From NCBI GenBank assembly GCA_045600105.1, contig JAZRXG010000041.1, positions 1 to 64,000 on the forward strand: DNA of 64,000 nt. Direction: 5' to 3'. The notes beneath the pieces were generated by a model that saw nothing but the letters and a program-made list of their open reading frames with translations, had not been told where the DNA came from and searched no databases. Below are positions 32,523 through 41,251 of this stretch, in pieces. Position 1 is the stretch's first letter. Each line of letters starts with the position of its first letter. The stretch comes from UBA1206 sp045600105 (GTDB lineage Bacteria > Bacillota > Clostridia > Oscillospirales > CAG-382). The position numbers and the translations under genes are program-made.

Positions 32523-33812
32523 TTAAAGTATATAGTCGGTGATGCAGTCGTACCAATGTACATAGGTTTTTCCGTTTACGATGAATCTTTCGTTCTCCGG
32601 CAGCAGAACCGACCATTTCTTTTTGTAAAGGTCGATCGCCCAATCGTCACGGTTGAATCTGCGCCACAGGATCGTTCTTCCGTTTTTATCAAGAAACTGT
32701 TCTGTTACAACGCCGGGGTTGTATGTTTCAAGATCAATAACACAGACGGTGTCGTATTCTTTTCCGCAGATCTTTACGGTATAGCGCCCGACTATATCGA
32801 TAAGCCATTCCTTATCAACGCTTTCGATGATATTTCCGTTTCTTTTTATATCGCCTTTTGCGGAAATATCGGTATTGTTCCCGTAATTGTTGTAACCGTA
32901 ACCCCAATTTGTCAGAAAATCCTCGTCGTCATATGTGTAATAAATGTTAGCGTCGTCTTCTTCGTAGGATGCAGCAAGCAGTCGGCACTGCTTTTCTGTC
33001 AGCTGAGCAATAAACGTATAATCGCCGGCTTTGCTGTTCCCCGACACGTCATTCCCTTTTGCTTCTATCTGCACTCCGTCGTTTCCGTTTATCCTTGCTT
33101 TTCCCGTTACCTGCATATCATAGAATGTGTCGCATTTCCTTGACGGAAGATCGTACATTCCCCAGGAAAGCTTTTCTCCGGTTTTCGGCACTAAAAACCA
33201 TCCCATGATCTCTTCCCATTTTGCTGAAAAAGGTTTTTCATCGGATTGTATTATTTCATATTCGGGCAATATTTCCGGTAATTTTTTCATAGTATGAATT
33301 CCTTTCGTTTCGTTGACTTTTTTCGGAATATGAGGATAAGGGTATGGGTATTTTGCTTTGAAATGATTTTTCGCGTTATGCAGGCGACTTTTGACGGTCC
33401 CTATCGGGATATCCAGTCTTTCCGCAATTTCCGACTGCGAAAGTTCTTTCAGAAAGTAATAATCGAGTATTTTCCTATCGTTATCACCGAGTACGTTCAA
33501 AGTTTCTCTTACGGAATTTACTACGGGATCTCCGCCTCTGCCGCATGGTACCGAATCCAGATCCGTTTCTATTGCCGGTATTTCGGGAGAAACGCTTTTT
33601 GAGCGGAAATAGTCACTGCACTTATTTTTTGCGATACTGATTATCCATGGCTTAAAAGCGTCTTTGCTTTTAAGCTGTGAAAATTTCCGAAATGCCGTTA
33701 TGAATACTTCCTGCAAAACGTCTTCCGCGTCGGCGTGAGAACTGATACGAAATTTCACATACCTTTCGACCGCCAAACTCTCCGACGCCAATAATTCTTC
33801 AAAGCTGTCCAT
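32523..33812 (-). CDS. ECF sigma factor fused to a large uncharacterised C-terminal domain
   Basis: 429 residues from ATG 33812 (GGGAGATGAGG upstream). Region sigma-2 (about 4-70, HADAEDVLQEVFITAFRKF), region sigma-4 (about 103-150, LSQSEIAERLDIPIGTVKSRL), a Pro/Tyr linker, then about 255 residues of beta-rich sequence (PEYEIIQSDEKPFSAKWEEIMGWFLVPK onwards). Normal ECF factors stop near 180 residues. An internal ATG at 33290 (Met175) has AAAGGAA 9 nt upstream and could yield the C-terminal domain alone. I recall similar fusions in other Bacillota, without a known function. The tail may sense a signal, since no anti-sigma gene is adjacent. Confidence 0.8.
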   Translation of the reverse strand: MDSFEELLASESLAVERYVKFRISSHADAEDVLQEVFITAFRKFSQLKSKDAFKPWIISIAKNKCSDYFRSKSVSPEIPAIETDLDSVPCGRGGDPVVNSVRETLNVLGDNDRKILDYYFLKELSQSEIAERLDIPIGTVKSRLHNAKNHFKAKYPYPYPHIPKKVNETKGIHTMKKLPEILPEYEIIQSDEKPFSAKWEEIMGWFLVPKTGEKLSWGMYDLPSRKCDTFYDMQVTGKARINGNDGVQIEAKGNDVSGNSKAGDYTFIAQLTEKQCRLLAASYEEDDANIYYTYDDEDFLTNWGYGYNNYGNNTDISAKGDIKRNGNIIESVDKEWLIDIVGRYTVKICGKEYDTVCVIDLETYNPGVVTEQFLDKNGRTILWRRFNRDDWAIDLYKKKWSVLLPENERFIVNGKTYVHWYDCITDYIL

Positions 33813-34071
33813 ATCCTCATCTCCCATTTTTGATGTATTTGAAACCGGTTTCACTTTTATAGACGCAATTCTCGATCCAAAGGTTCACTAAAAGAAAATA
33901 TTTTTCGGATTTTTTATACTTAATAACCATAATGGAATATCGTCAGCAAATAGTTTTTCGGAAAACGGCAAAAAGAAAAGCGGCTGCCCCGAAAGCGCAG
34001 ACGCATTATATTCCGCTCCTTCTTATACTGCGGTTATATGTCCCGTTCGCAGCCATGGGCGGATATGATTG
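33813..34071. other. Gene-free stretch between the sigma factor gene and the tRNA pair
   Basis: No reading frame with a ribosome site. It must hold the promoter of the sigma factor gene, but I see no clear TTGACA/TATAAT pair. AT-rich near 33890-33930, more GC-rich toward 34060. Confidence 0.4.
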
Positions 34072-34102
34072 AAAAAAGCACTTGCATTCACAAGTGCTTT
34101 TT
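34072..34102. terminator. Terminator of the tRNA-Met/tRNA-Glu transcript
   Basis: GCACTTG (34078-34084) pairs with CAAGTGC (34091-34097). A6 precedes and T5 follows, so it works in both directions; the minus-strand tRNAs end just before it. Confidence 0.85.
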
Positions 34103-34104
34103 CG

Positions 34105-34179
34105 TGGTGACCCGTAGCAGATTCGGACTGCTGTTACCGCCGTGAAAGGGCGGTGTCTTAACCACTTGACCAACGGGCC
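34105..34179 (-). tRNA. tRNA-Glu (anticodon TTC), CCA encoded
   Basis: 75 nt on the minus strand. Acceptor GGCCCGT pairs with ACGGGTC (one G-U), anticodon stem CCGCC/GGCGG with loop CTTTCAC giving TTC, T-arm GCAGTCCGAATCTGC, discriminator A, then CCA encoded. Co-transcribed with tRNA-Met 29 bp upstream. Confidence 0.93.
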
Positions 34180-34208
34180 TTATGTATGTCGTTTTAAGCA
34201 GGGTTGGT

Positions 34209-34285
34209 TGGTAGCGGAAGTCGGATTTGAACCAACGACCTGCCGGGTATGAACCGGATGCTCTAGCCAGCTGAGCTATTCCGCC
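34209..34285 (-). tRNA. tRNA-Met (anticodon CAT, elongator-like), CCA encoded
   Basis: 77 nt on the minus strand. Acceptor GGCGGAA pairs with TTCCGCT (one G-U), D-arm AGCTCAGCTGGCTAGAGC, anticodon loop TTCATAC within a CCGG/CCGG stem, T-loop GGTTCAAATCC, CCA encoded. A paired 1-72 acceptor end argues against initiator tRNA. tRNA-Ile2, modified at C34, is not excluded from sequence alone. Confidence 0.9.
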
Positions 34286-34313
34286 ATTTTTGCCCCGCGT
34301 CGACGACTGCTAT

Positions 34314-34342
34314 ACTATATCATATCGTTTTCGATTTGTCAA
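34314..34342 (-). promoter_or_regulatory. Promoter of the tRNA-Met/tRNA-Glu transcript
   Basis: Minus-strand TTGACA (34337-34342), 17-bp spacer, TATAGT (34314-34319), about 29 bp upstream of tRNA-Met. Confidence 0.85.
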
Positions 34343-34443
34343 TACCCTTTTTCACTTTTTTTATATTTTTTTGTTTTTTCGCATTTTTCACTTTATTATT
34401 TAAAAATATGAATAAACTTCCGGTAGAAAAATCAACAAGCATC

Positions 34444-34606
34444 TTGATTTTATTATAATAATGTATTATAATGCAGATTGGTCAATTTTTGACACGGTAT
34501 ATCCCGCGGTGTTAAGGTTCTCACGACTCAATTTTGTCACGCGGGATACAAAGCGATCCGACGGCACTTCTTCTCACGAAGCGCTGCCGTGTATTTTTGG
34601 TTTGAT
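34444..34606 (+). promoter_or_regulatory. Promoter and structured leader of the ABC/DUF1854 operon
   Basis: TTGATT (34444-34449), 17-bp spacer and a perfect TATAAT (34467-34472). The roughly 125-nt leader contains a 9-bp stem (34500-34508 with 34540-34548) and a second stem ACGGCA-CTTC/GAAG-TGCCGT (34561-34590) followed by GTATTTTT, which is terminator-like and stands right before the ABC gene. It does not show a T-box, S-box or other class I recognise. It may be an attenuator. Confidence 0.6.
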
Positions 34607-36889
34607 ATGACAGAACTGAAAAAGTTTTCCCCCGCGATAATCGCTTTTTTCGGTGAAAAAGGACTTGCGAAGGATGAGTTCCTCGTTACCGCCGAAAGCG
34701 ATATGGGAAAAGACGGCGTATATAAAAACGTCTACATAGTGCTTACCGAAAAGCTTCTCGCCGTCGCCGAAGGAGCCGTTACCTTCTCCGGCAAGGCAAA
34801 GAGCACGGAAAGAGTCGAGACCTTCACCGTCTCCGACTACCGTGAATTCCTCCTTGAAAAATGCGAGGACTTCAAGGTAGAGCTTTTCATTTCGGGCGGG
34901 CGTGCCGTTTGCAAGGAAGACGGAGAGGACTGCGAGGTATTACGTTTCACCTCGAGCTGCCGTCACGACGTGAACGTGATATGCGATTCGGCAAATTCGC
35001 TGAAAAAAGACGGCAAGATAGACGAAAAGAAAACGAAGGACGAAAACGAGGAATCGCATTTCTGTCCCAAGTGTCACCGCCGCTATCCCGATCCCGAACG
35101 CAAGATATGCCCCAAATGTATGGAAAAAGGCAAGCTCATCAAAAGGCTCGCCAAAATGTTCATACGTTACAAATACTATATCCTTCTTATTTTCCTCACC
35201 TTCTTCCTCGTGTCGGCTCTCGGCGTCATCACGCCCTACGTTTCCAACAAGATGTTCATAAGCGACGTGCTGACCGAAGGCGGATCGATGTACGGTGAAA
35301 TCGGAAAAATAATCCTTCTCATCATCGGCGTCAGACTCGTGTCGCTCGCCATTTCCGTGATAAACGGCATTATTTCGGCGAGAGTTTCGGCGGAAGTCAC
35401 ATACGACATCAAAAAGAACATTTTCGATACCATCGGCAGACTTTCGATGCGCTTTTTCACCAACCGTCAGACCGGCGGTCTGATGACGCAGATAAACTCC
35501 GACGCCAATACCATCTATTGGTTCTTCTGCGACGGATTCCCCTATCTCGTAACGAACGTGGTACAGCTCACCGCGGTAGTCGTCGTTATGATAATCATGG
35601 ATCCGCTGCTCACCCTCTTCACGTTTATCGCCCTGCCGGTATTCTTCTTCGCGTTCAGGATAACCAATACCCTTTTCAGCAAGCTGTACGCGAGAAGCTA
35701 TTCAAAACGCAGATCGTTCAACTCGCTCATCTCCGATGTTCTCAACGGAATGCGCGTCGTCAAATCCTTCTCGCGCGAGGACGAGGAAATGAAGCGTTTC
35801 CGCAGACGTTCCGAAGCGCAGGCAGAGTCGCAGCTTGAGATCAGCGTGTCGTCAACGTGGATATACCGCGTGATCAGCTTCGTGATGAAACTCGGCATAT
35901 ACGTCGTGTGGGGCGTCGGCGGTTATCAGATACTCAAACACACCGGACGCATGGATTACGGCAAGCTCGCCACCTTCATCGCCTACGTCGGCATGATATA
36001 CGATCCGCTCGATTTCTTCTCGGACGTTTCCAACTGGTGGGCAGAATGTCTTAACGCGCTGCAGCGTCTGTTTGAAATAAGCGACTCCGTCCCCGACGTC
36101 AAGGAATCCGAGAACCCCATAACGCCCGAAGTCATCAAAGGCGAAGTTGAATTCAAAGACGTGGTATTCTCATACGAAGAAAACAGAACGGTCATAGACC
36201 ATGTCTCGTTCAATGTACCCGCGGGCTCAACGCTCGGCATCGTCGGACAGACCGGTGCCGGAAAATCGACGCTCGCAAACCTGCTCACCCGTCTATACGA
36301 TCCGACCGACGGTGAAATATCCATCGACGGAATAAACATCAAAGACCTCTCGTTCGAAACGCTCCGTTCGTCCATCGCCATCGTATCTCAGGAGACGTAT
36401 CTGTTCCGCGGCACTATAATGGAAAACATCAGATACGCCCGTCCGGACGCTACCAACGAAGAAGTCGTCGCCGCCGCAAAAATAGCTTCCGCTCATCAGT
36501 TCATCATCAAATACCCCGACGCGTATGAAACGATGGTCGGCTTCGGCTACAAAGACCTTTCCGGCGGTGAAAAGCAGCGCGTATCGATAGCACGCGCCGT
36601 GCTCCGCAACCCCGAGATACTCATACTCGACGAAGCGACGGCGGCAATGGATACGCAGACAGAACGTCAGATACAGGATGCCCTCGATAATCTGACCAAG
36701 AACAGGACGACGATAATAATCGCCCACAGGCTTTCCACCCTGCGTGACGCCGACAAGCTCATAGTTCTCGATAACGGAAAAATGCCCGAAGAAGGCACCG
36801 CGACCGAGCTGCTCAAGAAAAAGGGCAAGTATTACGAGCTTTACAAGATGCAGGCGGAAGCCCTCAAAACGATAGGAATCGAGGAATAG
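34607..36889 (+). CDS. ABC exporter half-transporter with N-terminal zinc-ribbon extension
   Basis: 760 residues from ATG 34607; a GTG at 34589 is also open, and neither has a clear ribosome site. Residues 1-140 form a soluble beta-rich domain, then FCPKCHRRYPDPERKICPKC (about 151-170), a C4 zinc ribbon. Type-IV exporter membrane domain follows (about 185-500), then the nucleotide-binding domain: Walker A GQTGAGKST (about 546), signature LSGGEKQR, Walker B ILILDEAT, H-loop AHR. All ATPase motifs are intact. The zinc-ribbon extension is unusual for exporters and is shared with the partner at 37467. It stands in one operon with a DUF1854 gene 2 bp downstream. Substrate unknown. Confidence 0.88.
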   Translation: MTELKKFSPAIIAFFGEKGLAKDEFLVTAESDMGKDGVYKNVYIVLTEKLLAVAEGAVTFSGKAKSTERVETFTVSDYREFLLEKCEDFKVELFISGGRAVCKEDGEDCEVLRFTSSCRHDVNVICDSANSLKKDGKIDEKKTKDENEESHFCPKCHRRYPDPERKICPKCMEKGKLIKRLAKMFIRYKYYILLIFLTFFLVSALGVITPYVSNKMFISDVLTEGGSMYGEIGKIILLIIGVRLVSLAISVINGIISARVSAEVTYDIKKNIFDTIGRLSMRFFTNRQTGGLMTQINSDANTIYWFFCDGFPYLVTNVVQLTAVVVVMIIMDPLLTLFTFIALPVFFFAFRITNTLFSKLYARSYSKRRSFNSLISDVLNGMRVVKSFSREDEEMKRFRRRSEAQAESQLEISVSSTWIYRVISFVMKLGIYVVWGVGGYQILKHTGRMDYGKLATFIAYVGMIYDPLDFFSDVSNWWAECLNALQRLFEISDSVPDVKESENPITPEVIKGEVEFKDVVFSYEENRTVIDHVSFNVPAGSTLGIVGQTGAGKSTLANLLTRLYDPTDGEISIDGINIKDLSFETLRSSIAIVSQETYLFRGTIMENIRYARPDATNEEVVAAAKIASAHQFIIKYPDAYETMVGFGYKDLSGGEKQRVSIARAVLRNPEILILDEATAAMDTQTERQIQDALDNLTKNRTTIIIAHRLSTLRDADKLIVLDNGKMPEEGTATELLKKKGKYYELYKMQAEALKTIGIEE

Positions 36890-36891
36890 CT

Positions 36892-37458
36892 ATGAGTAAA
36901 AACGATTTTCTTGATATTGTAAAAGTAATATATTTCACACCCGAAAACGCAAAATTTTCCAAAAGCAAAAACGGTTTTCCCTGCCTTGAGGCATTCATCC
37001 CGAAGGTGAAAAAGGACGACCTTGAGGAAGATGTTTCGGACGAGCCGATATGGCAGGAACTCGGACGCGTGTTCTTCCACCGCGCGTTTCCGTTTGATGC
37101 CGCCGATACTTTCGTTTCGGTCACCGACAAGGACGGCAACGAATACGGCATCATCCGTTCTCTCGACGATTTCGAAGGCAGCGGAAAAGACATCATAGCC
37201 GAAGAGCTCGGACGCAAATACTTCACTCCGAAGATCAAAAAGATCCTTTCCGTAAAGGAAAGATTCGGTTACTCCTACTGGGAGGTCGAGACCGAGTTCG
37301 GCAAAGCCTCGTTTTCGATGCATGACACGTTCAGAAGCATCGCAAAGGTCACCGAATCTCGTCTCATCCTGACCGACGTCGACGGCAACAGATACGAGAT
37401 CACCGACACGATGGCTCTTGACAGAAAGAGCTACCGCAAGATAGAGCTTTATCTCTGA
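36892..37458 (+). CDS. DUF1854 family protein
   Basis: 188 residues, soluble. IYFTPENAKFSKSKNGFPCLEA at the start, VSVTDKDGNEYGIIRSLDDFEG, YFTPKIKKILSVKERFGYSYWEVETEFGKASF and LILTDVDGNRYEITD are hallmarks of DUF1854, which occurs next to exporter-type ABC genes. In some proteobacteria the same pair is labelled cyanophycin-metabolism-associated; no cyanophycin gene is visible here. It is wedged between the two half-transporters (gaps 2 and 8 bp), so it is likely a subunit or regulator of that transporter. Confidence 0.85.
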   Translation: MSKNDFLDIVKVIYFTPENAKFSKSKNGFPCLEAFIPKVKKDDLEEDVSDEPIWQELGRVFFHRAFPFDAADTFVSVTDKDGNEYGIIRSLDDFEGSGKDIIAEELGRKYFTPKIKKILSVKERFGYSYWEVETEFGKASFSMHDTFRSIAKVTESRLILTDVDGNRYEITDTMALDRKSYRKIELYL

Positions 37459-37466
37459 GGTGACTT

Positions 37467-39671
37467 ATGCCTCCGAAACTCAAAATCGACAAAACTCTGT
37501 ATGACAGGGCGATAAACGGAGTCAAATCATCGTTTGACGAAGAAACGTCCTTCATATTCAGATTCAACCTTACGCGAAGCAACACGTACAGCTGCGGCTG
37601 CGGCGGAGTCGTCGGCAAATGCCTGCACATATACACCGACGAGAGCGGTATCACGTCGTACAGCATCGACGAAATGGAAGATATCGACTACGTCCAGTAC
37701 GTCGGATGCGCCGCCATCGAATACACTTCCGACGGTGAAAGATGCGAGCTCTGCCGCTCGGATATGAAAAACGCCGTCGCTCTGCAGAACACGGTCAAAC
37801 GTCTCAGGATAATACACGCCGGAAGACGGCTCGGACGCGTCAGTGAAAAAGACGACGAGACCGCCTGCCCGATATGCGGCACGCCGTACCGTGCGGGATC
37901 GAAGATATGCCCCAACTGCGCCGACAGAAAGGCGCTGCTTTCGAGGATGCTTCCCTTCCTCAAGCCGCATCTCATACCGCTTTTCATAGCGTTCATACTG
38001 TTTTTCGCGTCTACCGGCATCAGCATCGTGAGTACGGAAATAAACCGCGACCTCATCGACGGATACCTTCAGACCGACACCCCGGGAACCATGACGGGAT
38101 TCTATACGGTCATCGCGGCAATGGTGGGCGTCGCGTTCCTTACGGCACTCATACCGGTGATAAGACAGATAATCCTCGTCAAGGTCGGCACGAAGATAAC
38201 GCTCAAGCTGCGTGAAACGGTCTACGCCAAAGTTCAGGAAATGTCGCTCGCCGGCATCGGAAAACGTACCGCGGGCGAAATCATCACGCGTATCACCCAG
38301 GACTCGGACGTAATGCGCGACTTCCTCGTTTCGACGATACCGTCGATCCTGAACATCTCGCTGACCTTCATCGGAATAAGCATCGTGATGTTCATCATGA
38401 ACTGGAAGCTGACGCTGATGATACTCGTTCCCGTTCCCCTCATCATCGTGATGTTCTATTTCCTGCGTACCTTCATGCATTCGATATATCACCGTCAGTG
38501 GATGGCGGAATCGTCCGTCAACACCCTGCTGCACGACGTATTCTCGGGTATCCGCGTCGTCAAGGTCTTCGGCACCGAAAAATACGAAAGCCGGAGATTT
38601 GACAAAGCGGCGCGAAAGGTCGCCGATATATCGCAGAAGAACGAAAGAACCTGGGCGCTGATAATGCCGTTCGCGAACTTCCTGCTCGGCATCGGCGAAT
38701 ACGCGGTCCTGTTCTTCGTCGGTTCTGAAGTCATCGCGCACACGACGTCCCTCGGTGAGCTTTCGCAGTTCCTGACCTTCGTCGCGATGATATACGGTCC
38801 GCTACGTCAGGCGGCTTTCCTGCCCCGTCAGTTCGCAAGAGCAATGACATCCGTCGCAAAAGTGTTCGAGCTCATCGACGAAGAGCCCGACGTCGCGAAC
38901 TCTTCCGAAGCAGTCGACCGTGAAATCATCGGAAACATATCGTTCAACAATATGTACTTCGGCTACAACAACTACGAAGACGTTCTCAAGAACATCAGCG
39001 TGGATATCAGCAAAGGCGAAATGGTCGGTATCGTCGGCAGAAGCGGAGTCGGCAAATCGACTATGATAAACCTTATAATGCGCCTTTACGACGTATCCGA
39101 CGGCTCGATAACCATCGACGGCGTCGACATCAGAAATTACGATCAGCATTGTCTGAGGTCGCAGATAGGCGTGGTATTGCAGGAAACATATCTTTTCAAG
39201 GGCACGATATATTCCAACATCGCATACGCCCGTCCGGGCTGCAGCGTCGACGACGTGATAAGAGCCGCGAAGCTTGCAAACGCGCACAATTTCATTATGA
39301 AACTGCCGGACGGCTATAACACGATAGTCGGCGAAAGAGGTCAGACTCTTTCGGGCGGTGAGCGTCAGAGGATAGCCATCGCGAGAGCGATACTCAGGGA
39401 TCCGAAGATACTCATACTCGATGAAGCGACGGCGTCGCTTGACACCAAGACCGAAAAGCTCATTCAGGACGCCATCAACCAGCTTATTTCGGGCAGAACG
39501 ACCATCGCCATCGCGCACCGTCTTTCCACGCTGCGCAACGCAACGAAGCTCGTGGTGCTCGAGAAAGGCGAGATCGAAGAGGTCGGCACACACGAAGAGC
39601 TCATAAAGAACCGCAAGCGTTACTTCAAGCTCGTTATGGCACAAAGACAGATGTCTAAAATGAAGAAATAA
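37467..39671 (+). CDS. ABC exporter half-transporter with Cys-rich N-terminal extension
   Basis: 734 residues. The N-terminal 150 residues hold several Cys (CGCGGVVGKC about 50-59, CELC about 95-98) and a C4 ribbon CPICGTPYRAGSKICPNC (about 133-150). Then a six-helix exporter domain (about 165-480) and a nucleotide-binding domain with Walker A GRSGVGKST (about 524), LSGGERQR, ILILDEAT and AHR. It mirrors the 34607 protein, so the two probably form a heterodimer, with DUF1854 between them. The ribosome site GAGGTGA overlaps the DUF1854 stop. glyS follows after 27 bp and may be read through. Confidence 0.88.
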   Translation: MPPKLKIDKTLYDRAINGVKSSFDEETSFIFRFNLTRSNTYSCGCGGVVGKCLHIYTDESGITSYSIDEMEDIDYVQYVGCAAIEYTSDGERCELCRSDMKNAVALQNTVKRLRIIHAGRRLGRVSEKDDETACPICGTPYRAGSKICPNCADRKALLSRMLPFLKPHLIPLFIAFILFFASTGISIVSTEINRDLIDGYLQTDTPGTMTGFYTVIAAMVGVAFLTALIPVIRQIILVKVGTKITLKLRETVYAKVQEMSLAGIGKRTAGEIITRITQDSDVMRDFLVSTIPSILNISLTFIGISIVMFIMNWKLTLMILVPVPLIIVMFYFLRTFMHSIYHRQWMAESSVNTLLHDVFSGIRVVKVFGTEKYESRRFDKAARKVADISQKNERTWALIMPFANFLLGIGEYAVLFFVGSEVIAHTTSLGELSQFLTFVAMIYGPLRQAAFLPRQFARAMTSVAKVFELIDEEPDVANSSEAVDREIIGNISFNNMYFGYNNYEDVLKNISVDISKGEMVGIVGRSGVGKSTMINLIMRLYDVSDGSITIDGVDIRNYDQHCLRSQIGVVLQETYLFKGTIYSNIAYARPGCSVDDVIRAAKLANAHNFIMKLPDGYNTIVGERGQTLSGGERQRIAIARAILRDPKILILDEATASLDTKTEKLIQDAINQLISGRTTIAIAHRLSTLRNATKLVVLEKGEIEEVGTHEELIKNRKRYFKLVMAQRQMSKMKK

Positions 39672-39698
39672 TAATATTTCAAGGAGTTATATAATAAT

Positions 39699-41105
39699 AT
39701 GGTAAACACCGAAAAAACCATGGACAAAATCGTATCGTTCTGCAAAGGCAGAGGCTTCATCTTCAGCGGAAGCGAGATCTACGGCGGCCTTGCCAACACC
39801 TGGGACTACGGTCCTCTCGGCGTTGAACTCAAGAACAACATCAAACGCGCCTGGTGGAAGAAATTCGTTCAGGAATCTCCGTACAACGTAGGTCTCGACG
39901 CCGCCATCCTCATGAACCCGCAGACCTGGGTCGCGAGCGGACACCTTGCCGGATTCTCCGTTCCTCTTATGGACTGCCGCGAATGCCACGAACGCTTCAG
40001 AGCCGACAAGCTCATCGAAGACTGGTGCGCCGAAACCGGCAATCAGCTCGAAAAGCCCATCGACGCCTTCACTCAGTCCGAAATGAAGCAGTTCATCGAA
40101 GACAACAGCATCCCCTGCCCTTCCTGCAAGAAACATAACTTCACCGACATCCGTCAGTTCAACCTTATGTTCAAGACCTTCCAGGGCGTTACCGAAGACG
40201 CGAAGAACACCGTATATCTCCGTCCGGAGACCGCTCAGGGTATCTTCACCAACTTTGTCAACGTTCAGCGTACCACCCGCAAAAAACTCCCGTTCGGTAT
40301 CGGCCAGATAGGCAAATCGTTCAGAAACGAGATCACTCCGGGCAACTTCATTTTCCGTGTCCGCGAATTCGAACAGATGGAACTCGAATTCTTCTGCAAA
40401 CCCGGCACCGACCTTGAATGGTTCTCCTATTGGAGAAACTTCTGCCGCGAATGGCTGCTTTCCATCGGTCTCAAGGACGAAAATATCAGACTCCGTGACC
40501 ACGTTCCCGAAGGGCTCTGCTTCTACTCCAAGGCTACCACCGACTTCGAATTCCTCTTCCCGTTCGGATGGGGCGAGCTCTGGGGCGTCGCCGACCGTAC
40601 CGATTACGACCTTACCCAGCATCAGACCGTGTCGGGCAAAGACCTCACCTATTTTGATCCCGACACCAACGAAAGATATATTCCCTACGTCGTCGAGCCC
40701 AGCCTTGGCGTTGAAAGAACCGTTCTTGCAGTTCTCTGCGACGCTTACGACGAAGAAAACCTCGGGACCGACGGCAAAGACGACATCCGTGCCGTACTTC
40801 GCATCAGTCCCGCACTCGCTCCCGTCAAAGCCGCCGTTCTTCCTCTTTCCAAAAAGCTCGGCGACGGCGCGAGAGAGCTTTACACCGAGCTTTCCAAATA
40901 CTTCATGGTCGATTACGACGAAGCCGGCTCCATCGGCAAGAGATATCGCCGCGAAGACGAGATCGGTACTCCTCTCTGCATCACCTATGACTTTGATACC
41001 GAGACCGACGGCTGCGTGACCGTACGCGACCGCGATACCATGGAACAGGTCAGGATCAAGATCGAAGACGTAAAGAAATATATCGAAGACAAAATAGCGT
41101 TCTGA
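39699..41105 (+). CDS. glyS: Glycyl-tRNA synthetase, single-chain class II
   Basis: 468 residues. SGSEIYGGLANTWDYGPLG at the N-terminus, a zinc-type Cys set (CRECHERF about 93-100 and CPSCKK about 139-144), class-II motif 2 (KSFRNEITPGNFIFRVREFEQME) and motif 3 (VVEPSLGVERTVLAVL). It charges tRNA-Gly. This is the alpha2 form, not the GlyQ/GlyS tetramer. Codon use is strongly biased to C-ending codons, as in highly expressed genes. No T-box leader precedes it; transcription may come from the ABC operon. Confidence 0.96.
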   Translation: MVNTEKTMDKIVSFCKGRGFIFSGSEIYGGLANTWDYGPLGVELKNNIKRAWWKKFVQESPYNVGLDAAILMNPQTWVASGHLAGFSVPLMDCRECHERFRADKLIEDWCAETGNQLEKPIDAFTQSEMKQFIEDNSIPCPSCKKHNFTDIRQFNLMFKTFQGVTEDAKNTVYLRPETAQGIFTNFVNVQRTTRKKLPFGIGQIGKSFRNEITPGNFIFRVREFEQMELEFFCKPGTDLEWFSYWRNFCREWLLSIGLKDENIRLRDHVPEGLCFYSKATTDFEFLFPFGWGELWGVADRTDYDLTQHQTVSGKDLTYFDPDTNERYIPYVVEPSLGVERTVLAVLCDAYDEENLGTDGKDDIRAVLRISPALAPVKAAVLPLSKKLGDGARELYTELSKYFMVDYDEAGSIGKRYRREDEIGTPLCITYDFDTETDGCVTVRDRDTMEQVRIKIEDVKKYIEDKIAF

Positions 41106-41113
41106 CAGATCAG

Positions 41114-41148
41114 AAAACGGCACGGAGGCATTTCCGCGCCGTTTTTTT
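41114..41148 (+). terminator. Terminator after glyS
   Basis: AAAACGGC-CGGA stem (41114-41125) with TCCG-GCCGTTTT (41133-41145), small bulges, then T7. Confidence 0.88.
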
Positions 41149-41191
41149 CCGAATTTCAATAAGATTTACATAATCTATTTCAATATGGGTA

Positions 41192-41220
41192 TTGACAATA
41201 AAGCAAACTTATGTTAAAAT
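41192..41220 (+). promoter_or_regulatory. Promoter of the discoidin surface protein
   Basis: TTGACA (41192-41197), 17-bp spacer, TAAAAT (41215-41220). Confidence 0.8.
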
Positions 41221-41251
41221 ATGATGAACAATAATGAAAGGAGTTCAAACA

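Noticed and set aside
34209..34285. Initiator tRNA-fMet
   Set aside because: The first acceptor base pairs with its partner (G-U) and the anticodon stem lacks the three consecutive G-C pairs of initiators.
39672..39698. T-box leader for glyS
   Set aside because: Only 27 bp separate glyS from the ABC gene, and the leader at 34479-34606 lacks the T-box sequence and specifier loop.
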